DNA of 64,000 nt from Cyrtodaria siliqua (Eukaryota > Mollusca > Bivalvia > Adapedonta > Hiatellidae), in the NCBI GenBank assembly GCA_037043455.1, contig JAWPHD010001289.1:186001-250000 (forward strand), written 5' to 3'. Below, piece after piece: positions 1 to 10,911 of the stretch. The notes beneath the pieces were generated by a model that searched no databases, had not been told where the DNA came from, and was given only the letters and a program-made list of their open reading frames with translations. Position numbers and translations under genes: made by a program. Positions within the stretch are counted from its first letter, which is position 1. The number at the start of each line of letters is the position of its first letter.

Positions 1-784
1 AGACGGTTCTAGGCCCATTCTGCATAGTTTATGCTTTTATCTCCGTGTAAATGGAAAATGGGCCTGGAATGTTTATTCCTGTTGGCACCATATAATCCTT
101 TTGTGTGGACAGAAAGCATATTTCATTACTGTTGGTGCCGTAGAAATGCTGTTGTTTCTTTGAAGTGTAAAAGCCAAATATATTCTTTCAACTATTGAAT
201 GCGCCATAATAAGAGTTTAAATAAACTGATGTACATGCTTTTTTGTGTTCTATTTTTTGTTAAAGTCTATCTATTCGTTTTCATTTGTAATCTTTATATT
301 AAACTGGTGGACTTGAACTTTGGTGTGGACCTCACTGGCACCTGTGGGGATGGTGACCTAAACCAGGCAGTCTCATGCATTAGAATGTATCTGAGGGAAG
401 GCTACCAAATTTCTTTGTAACCGTCCCGCCTCTAGGGTGGCTGTAAATAACATATAATATGTTGAAGAATGGTTCAACAACACTCATCTGCAACTACATT
501 GCATAGTCAGTCTAATAATAAAACTTACAACAAATGAATAGGCATACAAGAATGTAGCATTGAATACAAAACTAACAAAGAAAAAGATTCCTTACAACAG
601 AACATTATAGCCTGATTTGCTTTCTGTGTTGTTATAAGACGCGTTTTGTTGCTTACAGCATGAAATCTTTGTTTCACTAAATTTATCGATTTCATCACTG
701 ATATGACAAATGCTTTAAAAGAACGTTAATATGGACACCATAAAGCGTCCTCTTGTTTATTTGATCTTTACACAATTTGTCCAG
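1..784. other. No gene recognised
   Basis: AT-rich non-coding sequence. The segment near 49-105 resembles 1634-1690 (both carry a variant of AATGTTYATTCCTGTTRG followed by a CATATAA-type tract), so part of it is an old dispersed repeat. The short open frames here show no recognisable domain. Confidence 0.5.
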
Positions 785-1110
785 ATTGTTCATATTGATG
801 AAAGCTCGGACAAGTTCGAAAACCAGCTATATCAAACCAGTAACACCAGAGTTATCCCCGTTGACTAACAGAAAAACGCCTTGTGAACACTCTAGCATCT
901 TTGTTTAACATTTGAAACTTGAGTTATGTCCCTTGTTTTCCTGAGAAATTCTAAGTTAAGCCTTGTGAACATTCTAGCACCTTCATTTTGCATTTGATCT
1001 TTACGAAACTTGTAAAAATTGTTGATATTGATGAAAGCTTGGACAAGTTCAAAAACGAGCTATTTCGGACTAGTCACACAAGTGTTATGGCTCCTTAAAT
1101 TATGGAAAAA
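785..1110 (-). repeat. Dispersed ~160-bp tandem-unit family, 2 degenerate units
   Basis: Two diverged units carry the family signature, a GAAAGCTYGGACAAGTTC motif followed by an AACCAGCTAT-like motif and then GTTATGGCYCC. The same module in opposite orientation occurs at 30660-31235 and 34010-34650, and in this orientation at 2755-3100 and 51095-51245. It is a non-coding repeat; the family name is unknown to me. Confidence 0.6.
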
Positions 1111-1140
1111 CGCCTTATTTATCCTTATGAGCACTCTAGC

Positions 1141-2540
1141 TAACCAATAATAGCCTTTGCTTGCCATTGGTACCATGTACTACCTATATCCGTTATCCGA
1201 GTTAATTTGTTGCAGATGTAACGTTAACACCCACTGCTTACCATCGGTGGCCTTCGGTAACACGGTTAACCGACGTGGTGTGCGATGCTACAATTATGAA
1301 CGAACCAAATTGCACGAGAAAACAGTGTTATTCAATTAAGTATCAGGTGATAAGGCCCTAACCCTTTCAAAACCCGAAAGTAACCTAAATTACGGTCCAT
1401 AAATTATAATCTCCAACCAACAGTAATTGATGTAGTTTTATTATTAAAACTGAGATTATTTTATCTTCATCTTCATCATGACCCCTGCATTGTTTCAGGT
1501 GCCATCTCGCTCAGATCACTAGAACTGTGGCACAAAAACAATAAACATGGCTCCATCGCAAATAACATGTCTACAATAGAATTTGCAGCAACTCTGAAAA
1601 TGTTCTAGGCACTTTCTCCATGTTTCATCTCTCTAAATGGAGGTTGAGCCTGCAATGTTCATTCCTGTTAGTCGTCATATAACCTTTCATGTATTCCTGC
1701 GCCTTAAACTCCAATTCAATTCTTTCTATGCTGCCACAACAAATCTGCGGGACATACAGTGTTACCCCTGTCCATCCGTCCATGCATCTTTCTTTGCAAA
1801 TGAAACACATGACAGCGTATCTCTCAATAGAAACCAAAACACAATTGACTTTAGTCCTCTTTCTTACTAACGTTATTTACCCTCCATTCCTCTTTCTTCT
1901 TTCTGATACTTTCCCTGATACTTTCCCTCCAATCCTCTTGCTATGCCCCCACAAAGCTTAGGGAGCATATAGTGTTACCCCTGTCCTTCCATGCAAAACA
2001 AATGGTGCCCCCTCTCTAACTAGGCTATCAAATCTATTCCAAACTTGCTCAAATATTAAGCAATCGCGGAGATATCCGTATCCCATGGACCCATTTCTAA
2101 TTTCCTTACATTTATTAGGACTTTTTCAGATTTTCAATAACTCAGAGAAATTATAACTATCAAGTTTAATTGATGCACTATTCTGATCCATTAACTCTCA
2201 CTACAATACAAAAGAATAAAAAGCAATCCGAAATCTTAGTGCACTTATATTAAACATGAAACAAGTCTGAAGATTCATCATTATATCATGTGTATTAACA
2301 TTTCTCGTCTTTTGATACTGCACTGTAAAAAACTAAAAAACAATCAACATTAATTATGATCCGTCTGATACTATAATTATTACAGATGTTCATTTTTGTT
2401 TACCTTTACAAAACATTAAAACAAAACCATTATACTTGGCATTTTGTGTACTGTTCTTTGTTAAAACCAATATATTATATTCATTATCGAACCCATTTAC
2501 AGATCTTGTCGTCCAGGTTTGTCTGTGTGTCAGTCCATTA
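1141..2540. other. No gene recognised; degenerate repeats
   Basis: The motif AGTGTTACCCCTGTCC recurs near 1758 and 1970, with a looser match (GTGATACCCTCTGTCC) near 2627. This points to another decayed tandem-unit element with ~200-bp or longer spacing. Open frames here are short and low in complexity. Nothing else can be supported. Confidence 0.4.
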
Positions 2541-2754
2541 ATCTGTCTGTAAATGTTTTCACTCTATGTGCTTCATCATCCAATCTTTGCCAAAAATTGT
2601 ATCCGCCACAACCACAACGTGAATATAGTGATACCCTCTGTCCGTACGTCCATCCCATGTTGTGTATGCTTCATAATTATTGCATACATATGTGTCAAAA
2701 AGCCTTCCATCTAACTTACAGTACGTCTGTCGTTCTACCAGGATGCCCGCCCTT

Positions 2755-3490
2755 GTACGATAACTGCCCATACACTGATTGTTAATATCAATGAATACTC
2801 GAACAAGTTTGAAATGAGTAACAGCACAGTTATGGTCCATTTAATTTTTATCAAACTTGCACAGATTGTTAATATCAATGAAAGCTCGGACGAGTTCGAA
2901 AACCGGCGAAATACAATCAGTAACAGCAGAGTTTTGGCCCTTGTTTTTTCTGAAAAAAAGCTATATTCTGCCTTGTGAACACTCTAGCACCTTCATTCAT
3001 AATCTGATATTTACCAAACTTACAAAGATTGTAAATATCAATGTACGCTCAGACAAGCTTGAAAACAATGCAAATTCGGTTACTAACACTGCAGTAACGG
3101 CCCTTCATTTAGTTAAAAACGCTGTATTTTGCCTCATTAAAACGATCAGGCTTTCATTTGGCCAGCTTTTAATAAAACTCCACGGATCATTTGTACCAAA
3201 TCTAGTTATGTATATCGTCACCGTGTTCCGCTTGAATGATATTTGTCTGATCTGTGGCCCTTTAAAGGTTTTACTACACAAACTTTATCTGGACTATTTG
3301 TCTTGAACACTTGCCTGGATTTCAACAAAACTGCAGGGATGATCAGTTCCAAGTTAGATAGGCATATCATCGCCATATTTCGGTTGAAAGATTTTTGGCA
3401 GAGTTATGACCCTTTAAAGGTTTTAATACACAAGTTTTGGCCGGACTATTTCTCCTGAACCCCTGGCCAGATTTTAGTGAAACCTTGCAG
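2755..3490 (-). repeat. Dispersed tandem-unit repeats
   Basis: 2755-3100 holds units of the AAGCTCGGACGAGTTCGAAA family also seen at 785-1110. 3170-3490 holds two ~165-bp units of another sequence, marked by CCCTTTAAAGGTTTTA at about 3258 and 3411. The open frames across it (including a 149-residue one) are by-products of the repeat; they lack protein motifs. Confidence 0.55.
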
Positions 3491-3498
3491 GAATGATC

Positions 3499-3740
3499 AG
3501 TAGTGTTGTTGATTTGATCTATCATCGATCAGTTATGCCTTTGATCTGATCAATCGATTACAATTTTTCATGATCAACTTGACTCGGTTGTTGAAAATTA
3601 TGGCTTATTTCTCTTATACTAAAATATACAAGAATATAAAAGCAGTTACAGTTATTCAACAAATCATCACATGTTTATAGCGGGTAACACAAGCTTTGTA
3701 CCGACTACTTCTTCTGATCTCCCGATAAAAGCTGTTTTAC
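3499..3740. repeat. hAT-like MITE remnant (tentative)
   Basis: It starts with TAGTGTTGTTGATTTGATC and is rich in ATCGAT, like the complete 337-bp hAT-type MITE at 35190-35526, which starts TAGTGTTGG. I could not find a matching right end or target duplication, so it is called as a remnant only. Confidence 0.3.
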
Positions 3741-3785
3741 ACAGTAGAGCGTCTACAGGCCCTCTTTGGCCTCTTGTTTAACCAA

Positions 3786-4555
3786 GTTATATGGTGTACC
3801 AAACCTCACTCATATCCTATTGTCATCCCATAAATATAAAACAAAAGCCAAGAAAGCCACACAGCAAGTAAGCAGACAGAAGACAGAGCAAAACAACAAA
3901 GTACCCATTAAGAGCATGACAAGGTTGAAGACAAAAATTAAATGTTACCATCCCTTTCAAAATATAGGTATACGTCATCTTAGGATCAACAATATGCCCA
4001 GTCATTGCAAATAAAAGAAGAAAGCATAGTGCTCAACTGTTAAAGGGCCAATCAATTCAATGCAGTGCGTTGCAAAATTATAGAGTCATAACCTCTTAAT
4101 AACAAGTTTAATAAAGATTGTATGAAAATGATCATGGCCAATGATTTTCCGTTGTTTGTAGAACACGTTACCATTGATGTCGAGTTTTATCTCAGAACAA
4201 TTACATTTTAAAGCAGATTATGGTTACGATCATAATATGTTGAAAATAGAGACCATAGTTCTCTGTCCTGCAATTTTTTATCGTTATCATTCTCTCAAAG
4301 CAGGTTATTCCTGACACTATAGCGATGGAAAAATAATGTACATATCAGAATTGATTCGCATTCTTTCGGCATTTATGCGGTTATCACAGCTTTTTGTTCT
4401 ATGGAGATGTGATTTATATATACACTTCGGAAATTAAAGGGGTCTGACGGATTTCTTGACCACTTTACAAAAGTAATAAGGAAAGTTCGTCAGAAAAGGA
4501 TACGACCCTTTAGTATTACAACGCACTGCATGTTTAGTGATTGACCCCTCTGCAG
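3786..4555. repeat. Dispersed repeat with inverted ends, shared with 36535-37090
   Basis: A stretch starting with ACCAAACCTCACTCATATCC and running to about 4200 is a diverged copy of 36540-37090 (ACCAAACCTCACACTTACCC, then AATGCAGTGCG and CATAACCTCTT). The segment around 4035-4100 (CCAATCAATTCAATGCAGTG) recurs inverted at 4500-4550 (GCACTGCATG then TGATTGACC). The whole may therefore be a decayed foldback element. Confidence 0.5.
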
Positions 4556-5116
4556 TCAGTCACTACGCTTCACTTGTCCCTTGTGCGATGGCTGGACAAC
4601 CTCTTGAGAGTCTATGATTGCACCTACTGAACCCTCGACCACGGAAGGTAGGTGCATGAGCTTTCGTCCCTCGGGTTTTCTGATTGTAACTTAGATTGTT
4701 TTCTCTTTGGCTGCAACTGCTGCGGTTGTGCAGTACAATTCTGTATAGCTTTACAACAACATCTTAGTGTTTCTTTTGTTAGTTTTTCTAGATGTGGATT
4801 TTATTGTTAGAGAATTCCTTTTGATAGGATGTAGTTTTGTTTACACTGTATTGTCTATTTGTGCGCTGAAGACAGGATAATAGCGAGGATTGTGTACACA
4901 TAAGATCGATTCAAGCTAACCTGTAGGCCTTATTGCCTACTGATCGTTCCAAGTCGGTAGCCCTGTCTTCACAACCCTTTCTGTTGTATTTTATCTTTTT
5001 CATTGTATAATTTATTAAATATTGCACCTTGTTTGTAGTACGCACTGTGCGGACCTGTGATTGCCATTGCGTTTGGACGCTGTGGTTCCTATAGGATCAT
5101 ATATCTCATTTTGGTG
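4556..5116. other. No gene recognised
   Basis: Apart from a small hairpin near 4620-4655 (TGCACCTAC and its complement GTAGGTGCA), nothing recognisable is present. Confidence 0.4.
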
Positions 5117-5929
5117 ATTTATTTTATTGTTAATGGTTTAACGTTTTTGAAATATTGATTCTTATTTACACTACACACGTTTATTTGTGGGGAGGTAGGG
5201 TAATCGTGAGGTTTGTGGCTCCCTAGAACCCCAATCGGTGATTTATGCAACTGACTGTTCCAAGGTGGTACCCGTATTTGCAACCATTTTTTTGTATCGC
5301 ATACTTCTATTTATCCTTGTAATTGTTGTTTGTTTTGAATTTGTGTTTTTGCTGACTGCGTTCTGTGAATCACAGACTTAATAACAGATAAATTGGACAC
5401 TATGAAATTATCTAAATTTCACGTGGCACAGTGCGAAAATTTCACAAAATATTTCCCAACTTTAAACACACATATCATAAAGAGTTTTATAGATACAAGT
5501 TTCATACATGCCAAATCCCATCACAAATTTTAAATTCTTTCCAGTGATAGTATTTTGCTTTTTCTTACATTTAGAGCAATAAAGGAGTTTGAAGGAAATT
5601 TTGACTATATCATAACCTTGATTGTTAAGAGAAAAGCGAAAAATGATGACATTTTTAACTTTAAACATCTTTTTTTATCAATTTCTTATCTTGGAAATAA
5701 AAATGCTATTTTGCTATTTACTATGAATCTTTTGAATGTATTCTTATCAAAATCAGTGAATAATTGAGAGAGAAGATAGAAGGAAAAGTTAAGGTGCCAT
5801 GTGGTATTTTGGTTACTTCATTGTTTAAGATAGGCAAATTCCTATCTGTTTATTAATATGTTTGAATATGTGAATGCAACATTTCCTGTTCGGCTTATAG
5901 GCCTACTTTTAGCTACACAGGAAAAATGT

Positions 5930-6250
5930 TATGACATGTGCCACATATGAGTTACTTTCTTATTATTTGCATGTTTTTTTCATATATAAATAATCTTATT
6001 TATATTTGTGCCACATATGTAAATGATACATAAGTGTCACATATGTACCACATATATTTTTCATGTTAAAATAATACACCTGTGCCACATATGAAATGTA
6101 TACATATGTATTTCATATGAAACGATTATGCATCAAATACATAAAGTATTTATAAAAAAAATTGTAGAATATTGTAAAAAATGTTTTAAGAACTTTTCAT
6201 ATGTGTTACTTTCATATGAAATACATATGTAGAATATATGCAAAAGATAT
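5930..6250. repeat. CATATG-rich palindromic cluster
   Basis: At least ten occurrences of CATATG, many as CACATATG or TTTCATATGAAA, lie in ~320 bp together with GCCACATATG repeats. The cluster is conserved in copy 2 at 52130-52440. It contains short self-complementary stretches; the function is unknown. Confidence 0.55.
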
Positions 6251-6614
6251 GAATTTCATCTCTAGATATTTTTCCTGTGTATGTTTTTGTAAAAGGTAGG
6301 ACATGTGTTAAGAGGAAAGCGAAAAATTATAACTTTTTTTACTTTAAACATCTTTTTATACAATTTCTTATTTTGAAAATAAACATAAATTATTGTAATC
6401 CCATTTTGCTATTCACTATGAATGTGCTCGTGCATTATCTCCCCATACACGTGCAAAACTCATGCTCTATTCTATACATATACCGTGTAGATATTGCCTT
6501 TTATTCATCTTTATGTATAGTTGTTCTTTGTTGCTTTATGTGTTTGTGGTTGACTGTCGACCTTGAATGCTACTTTTCTTGTTTGATTTTTATATCTACT
6601 TTAAGATACATTTA

Positions 6615-6665
6615 AGGTCTCGCATTAATACCTTACTGAAACGGTTGTTGAAATACTTCGAGAGA
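6615..6665 (-). pseudogene. Relic of a GPCR C-terminal tail
   Basis: On the minus strand this reads RFSKVLMRDLKCILK, alignable with the tail FMNKAFRRDLKRVLA of the intact GPCR downstream. No upstream transmembrane segments are present, so it is a decayed 3' fragment of an extra gene copy. The equivalent relic in copy 2 is at about 53548-53600. Confidence 0.5.
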
Positions 6666-6761
6666 GCTTATATTACTGAAATTAATGTCAAATAAAAAGA
6701 CAAGAGCAAACGGAAAATAATACGCAAGTCAAGGGTCAAATTGTTATGTAAAATACGTTAA

Positions 6762-6962
6762 CCTTTAACCCGTTAAGCACGACTATAATAGCCTTTGCGT
6801 CTATTGAAAACCTGCGTGTAACTCGCAGGTTGATCAAGATTTACAATGTCTGGCTGCTGATCAGTCATTTCCCCCCAAAACACCCTTTTGTCACATAAAT
6901 GAAATGGTCTTAATTCAAAGAAAGAATATTCCATTATATATATGTAGCGGGTTAGGGGTAAA
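6762..6962. mobile_element. piggyBac-like MITE (copy 1)
   Basis: A 201-bp segment flanked on both sides by TTAA (6758-6761 and 6963-6966). Its ends are inverted: the left reads CCTTTAACCCGTTAAGC and the right, reversed, reads TTTACCCCTAACCCGCTA. TTAA targets and CCYTTAACCC tips fit a non-autonomous piggyBac-like element. It is present at the same place in copy 2 (53679-53876), so insertion predates the duplication. Confidence 0.6.
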
Positions 6963-7282
6963 TTAACAGTCCGAGTTTCAACGTCGTGGAAGTGTTATAA
7001 GGATCGGGTCACTGTCAGGTCAACGAGAACTTTATGTTTGACGTACTGGCCACAAAAGCAATAGGAGTTCTCCTTTCACCAAGGACAATGAAAGTATAAA
7101 AGGCATACAGATCAGATCTAACAGTTTATTAAATCTTAATATACACTTCACAAACAGTATAAAAAGCATAATAAATAACTATGTTTACCTAGAATTTAAG
7201 TAAACAAACTTTCACAACAAATGAGGAATAAATAACACACATTTTTAGATTAAATATTTACGAACAACTTGCAGTCTAAGAA

Positions 7283-7330
7283 CACTTAAGGTCGCGTCTA
7301 AAAGCCTTTTTCGTAAAGTTTTTGAAATAC
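7283..7330 (-). pseudogene. Second relic of a GPCR C-terminal tail
   Basis: On the minus strand this reads FTKKAFRRDLKCS followed by a stop, clearly similar to FMNKAFRRDLKRVLA at the end of the intact gene at 7749. Its flanking ~40 bp also resemble the relic at 6615-6665. It is therefore one of several degraded 3' ends left downstream of the live gene. Copy 2 has it at about 56368-56415. Confidence 0.6.
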
Positions 7331-7480
7331 TATAAGAGCTACTGTTACTAATTTAAAGATATAATTAAAACAAGTTGATTTGTATAGTTTTAACTGCAGT
7401 CAGTTTAACAAACATAGTTTACAATATGATCATATAATGTAAGCATGCGGAAAACACACAGCTCTCAGTTGACAATTATA

Positions 7481-7727
7481 TACTCAGTTGCAAAAGAAAG
7501 TGTTGAAAACGTTACTTTACACCCTATCCTCTTTATCAAGCGACAGTCCCATAATGATTCAACCTATTGAAAAACAAATGACAACATGATATTGGCAATG
7601 GAATGATGAAAACGCTAGTACCATACATGGCATATTCATTTTGGAATTTGTCAATTTAATTCTAAAAAAACTTTATACAATTAAATCTAAACAAAATTCA
7701 GTGTACAGTTTCTTTTGCAACTGAGTA
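7481..7727. mobile_element. Tc1/mariner-like MITE (copy 1), 3' of the GPCR gene
   Basis: A 247-bp segment bounded by inverted repeats TACTCAGTTGCAAAAGAAA (left) and its complement (right), flanked by TA. The TIR type and TA target fit a non-autonomous Tc1/mariner-like element. It begins 22 bp beyond the GPCR stop codon, probably inside the 3' UTR. Copy 2 holds the same insertion at 56571-56823. Confidence 0.65.
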
Positions 7728-7748
7728 TATATCAATTGAAACCTATCT

Positions 7749-8981
7749 TCAGGCTAATACACGCTTAAGGTCACGCCTAAAAGCCTTGTTCATAAAGGCA
7801 TACAATATTGGATTGGCCACATTGTAGAAGAAATACATATAGAAGACGAGCATATTATAAGAAATAACTCGGTGTGCCATCAACCATGCGGGAAGAAAGA
7901 CTATAATGAACACGGCTGTAACAGCACACAACATGCCAGCCGTGCGTATGTTAGCAACTAAAGCCTTCTTGCCCATTGACACTTTTTGGCATACAACTGA
8001 CTTTTTTAAATTGAAACATTCAGTTTTAAAATATGTGAGTTCAACTTCAGTATGTACGCAATTATAGACAATGGATGCCCTTGTCTGTGCATGAGAAGAA
8101 TTCAATTCTTTGCAACGGGAGCACATGTTTTCTTGCATGCGCATACGTTGGCGCCTTGCGTGTCTTAAAGTGATAAACCTGACAATCATGGTGTACATTA
8201 CAACGACGATGATCAAGGCTAACAAGAAGAAGCTTGAATATATTTGTTGATATATCGTAGTAAAGCTTACGCTAAATATGAGGTCACTTGGCCTGCACAC
8301 GCCACTACCATCTGATTCCATTTCTCTTGCGTAATTTGAATTGAGTACATTTTGAAGATTACCAATTACATCATTGTAACTGTCCGTATTGTTGTAATGT
8401 GCATCTTTGCTTGTGCCATTCAATACACCAAAATACATGGGAATGTCATCTTCGGAATTAATGGAAGAGCTATGTGCTTTTGTTTCCGAGTTCACTACGC
8501 CGTAATTCAGAGATGTGATTATTCCCAAAGTGAGAGCGATCAGAGCCAGACAAAATACCACCCACTTTGCAAGATAAGCGGTCAGTATGCGCTTAAATGG
8601 ATGACATACACCGAGGTATCTATCCACAGCTATGGCGGCCATTATCAAAGCCGAAAATGGCACATTGGATGTAATGAGAAGCATGTAGAACTTGCAGAAG
8701 AAGTCATATTTGACATAATGGGCCATATATTCAAATACCACAGTGTATGGTATTATGACAATGCATGTGAGAAAATCCGTGCTTGCCAGTGTAATGATGA
8801 AAATAGTTGAAGCCTTTTTGTTCCTCTTTCTGGTGTAGATATTCAAAACCATAAAGTTGCCGACAGCTCCAAGAACGCTGAAAATGGACAATATTCCAGT
8901 AACTGCCTTCAGGATGGTCGATTCTTTCTCTGAACTCATATGTACTAATTCAGAAACGTGTGTAACGTTTGTGTCCGCCAT
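7749..8981 (-). CDS. Rhodopsin-like (class A) orphan GPCR, copy 1
   Basis: Predicted 410-residue seven-transmembrane receptor at the cell surface; ligand unknown. The open frame continues 18 codons upstream of 8981, but an acceptor (TTATTTCACAG) ends at 8989, 8 bp before the ATG. That makes the internal MADTN start the likely one. Visible family marks: GN in TM1 (41-42), LASTD in TM2 (65-69), Cys96 at the top of TM3, DRY (120-122) closing TM3, a long extracellular loop 2 (about 159-240) with partner Cys229, FLP in TM6 (362-364) in place of the usual CWxP, and NPILY (390-394) in TM7. N-glycosylation sequons occur at N5, N188 and N197. The whole receptor lies in one exon. The paralogue at 56839 differs by 10 residues and by two extra C-terminal residues. 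Confidence 0.92.
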   Translation of the reverse strand: MADTNVTHVSELVHMSSEKESTILKAVTGILSIFSVLGAVGNFMVLNIYTRKRNKKASTIFIITLASTDFLTCIVIIPYTVVFEYMAHYVKYDFFCKFYMLLITSNVPFSALIMAAIAVDRYLGVCHPFKRILTAYLAKWVVFCLALIALTLGIITSLNYGVVNSETKAHSSSINSEDDIPMYFGVLNGTSKDAHYNNTDSYNDVIGNLQNVLNSNYAREMESDGSGVCRPSDLIFSVSFTTIYQQIYSSFFLLALIIVVVMYTMIVRFITLRHARRQRMRMQENMCSRCKELNSSHAQTRASIVYNCVHTEVELTYFKTECFNLKKSVVCQKVSMGKKALVANIRTAGMLCAVTAVFIIVFLPAWLMAHRVISYNMLVFYMYFFYNVANPILYAFMNKAFRRDLKRVLA

Positions 8982-8988
8982 AGTTTGT
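8982..8988 (-). other. 5' UTR part of GPCR exon 2 (copy 1)
   Basis: Seven transcribed bases lie between the acceptor AG (8990-8989) and the ATG. This site decides against the upstream in-frame Met at 9035. The intron runs 9679 to 8989 (~690 bp, GT-AG). Confidence 0.7.
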
Positions 8989-9679
8989 CTGTGAAATAAC
9001 AAAGAAATATAACACATATACGTAAAATTATACAATAAATTTAGAATACTAACGTCGGCTCACGCGATGTTCTGGTAATTCATTTGATGTCATTGTAATA
9101 GCATACCAAATGGCATAGATGTTCGTGCATTAAATATGAAAAATGAGCATTGGACATTTAATTCCATATTTGGAAAAAAAAATAAGCTTCATTTGGACTT
9201 TCCTGCTCTCGCTTTAATGGGTTACTATGATAACTTATATAATGCCTGTATATAATTTTAATTATAAACTGATATCAACTATCCCATAAAGGATAAATAA
9301 TAAATTAAATAGTTTAATATTGTGTTTATTTTAATAATATTGTATTGCATATATGTTACAATACATCAATTCAACATCACAATATTCATAGCAACATATA
9401 CAACGTTATTAAAAAAATTGTAAATTAATATTGTGTGTAAATTTGATGTTAACTCTTCAATAAAAAAGATTGTATAGCAAAAGTCTACGTAATTTTGGAT
9501 CACATCTCGTATATGTTGTTATGTTAAGAAAATAAAAAATTACCGTGATAACCGTAATATGTACTAATTTCAGTACGGACACGAACACAGATACAACTAA
9601 TGAACATAAAATAATTACCTAAATAAAGGTTAGATAGGATTATGTATCTTTGTGTAACTAATTTTCTAAACTCACTTAC

Positions 9680-9807
9680 CTTTTAGTAACAAGTACGGAT
9701 GAATGAATCCACAGCAGAAATATGTGAAGAATTCTCCAAAGATACGAGTGTGTGTAAGATACGTTTTGATATAGTAATATATGAAGAGCCCAAAGCCTCC
9801 AAGAACT
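9680..9807 (-). other. Non-coding first exon of the GPCR gene (copy 1)
   Basis: A strong donor, AAAAG|GTAAGTGAG, ends this exon at 9680. The 5' limit (~9807) is inferred as ~28 bp downstream of the TATA box. No ATG-initiated frame joins it to the receptor. Copy 2 has the same exon with its donor at 58778. Confidence 0.6.
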
Positions 9808-9834
9808 CTCTGCAGTTAACTAGCATTAACAACC

Positions 9835-9842
9835 TTTATATA
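9835..9842 (-). promoter_or_regulatory. TATA box of the GPCR gene (copy 1)
   Basis: TATATAAA on the minus strand (context CCTATATAAAGG), ~155 bp upstream of the 5' UTR donor. It is identical at 58933-58940 in copy 2. A TATA box placed upstream of a spliced 5' UTR exon supports a real core promoter. Confidence 0.6.
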
Positions 9843-10005
9843 GGCATTATAAATCCTTTGATCAATTCGTTTTAATATTCGCATTCCTATGTATTGATTT
9901 ACCTATCTATTTATAAGAATATGATCGGAAATGACCAGCTGTTTTTCATTTAAAAATGCCCTTCATCATCTCTTTTTCAGAAAAGTTATCAGAATATATT
10001 TGCAT

Positions 10006-10911
10006 TTTAATATTACCATATTGCTAAATTAAGCCAAGGTTTAAATTTCATGACGTCGTTAGTGATGTCAGGAATTCAATAGTAACGAGTGTTAGTAGAA
10101 TAATACTAATACTACTTGAAGCGGTTAATAAGTAATATGAACAGACACCGACGTATTTTGAGGACAATGACGATGACGACGAATTTGTTAAACAATACTC
10201 CTTTGATCAGTTGTATTCCAAATTTATAATGCAAGTACTAAAGCTTTTAACAGAGGCCTTGAACAACTGATTCTTAATTATGTGGTGCAACTCCCAGATC
10301 TTAATACTGCCACTGAACATTTTACAATGGAGTTTTTTTTAAAATGCTTTGATAAACATGTACATTTAAAGACCAAAATTTGCCTATGAAACCGGCTCTT
10401 TTCGTGAATTCAGTATCGAGGAAAAGTATTTTAAAAAGAGAATATTGCTCTTTAACAAATTTCAATTTAAATAAATCAAATCGTATTTGAGGAATTGCAG
10501 GCAATAAACTGAAATGGAAATCAATCAGAATTTATTTTTGGGATAAAGTATTAAATAATTTTGTACTAAATAATAATTTGAATATATTTAATCTCTGTTC
10601 TAATAAAAGCTTATTGTCGCCACCTCATTGTGGGGGTTATGAGGTGGGGGAGGGGTATGTTGTTGAGTTAAAGACAATATTCGATGTTCTCTGTATATCT
10701 GAATATACATTTATAACAATGGATGAGTCTAATGCATGACAATGACGAAAGGAATAAAGACAATGCTTGAATGGTAATAACAATGATGAATGCAAATAGC
10801 ATCTCAATTACAGATTGCAAAATGGCAATATCTTCTGTTCTTTCTCTACCAAGACGTTCAACTGCGCGTATGATTTTCCCGCCAGGTTAGTTGTGTCAAA
10901 GGTTAAATTTA
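10006..10911. other. No gene recognised
   Basis: AT-rich. A G-rich patch lies at 10632-10660. The tract at 10588-10624 (AATCTCTGTT then AATAAAAGCTTATT) is shared with 59830-59866, beyond the clear end of the duplication. Confidence 0.4.

Larger units (their letters stand above)
5117..10005. repeat. Segmental duplication, copy 1 (GPCR locus)
   Basis: This block matches 51514-59095 in the same orientation, ~46 kb apart. Identity by eye is very high over the GPCR gene, its promoter and both flanks. Copy 2 lacks ~220 bp corresponding to ~5500-5725 here. It carries extra sequence at the position of ~6425-6475, and a 2184-bp insertion at the position of 7248. A short shared tract further out (10588-10624 and 59830-59866) suggests the original block was slightly longer. 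Confidence 0.9.

Noticed and set aside
2857..3306. 149-codon open frame
   Set aside because: Lies across dispersed tandem-unit repeats and has no recognisable protein motif.
8352..8810. 152-codon plus-strand frame, also present at 57448-57906
   Set aside because: It is the antisense shadow of the GPCR coding exon; conservation comes from the real gene.
9035..9035. Upstream in-frame Met of the GPCR frame
   Set aside because: A well-formed acceptor lies between it and the next Met, with a matching donor and TATA box upstream, so the first 18 codons are intronic.
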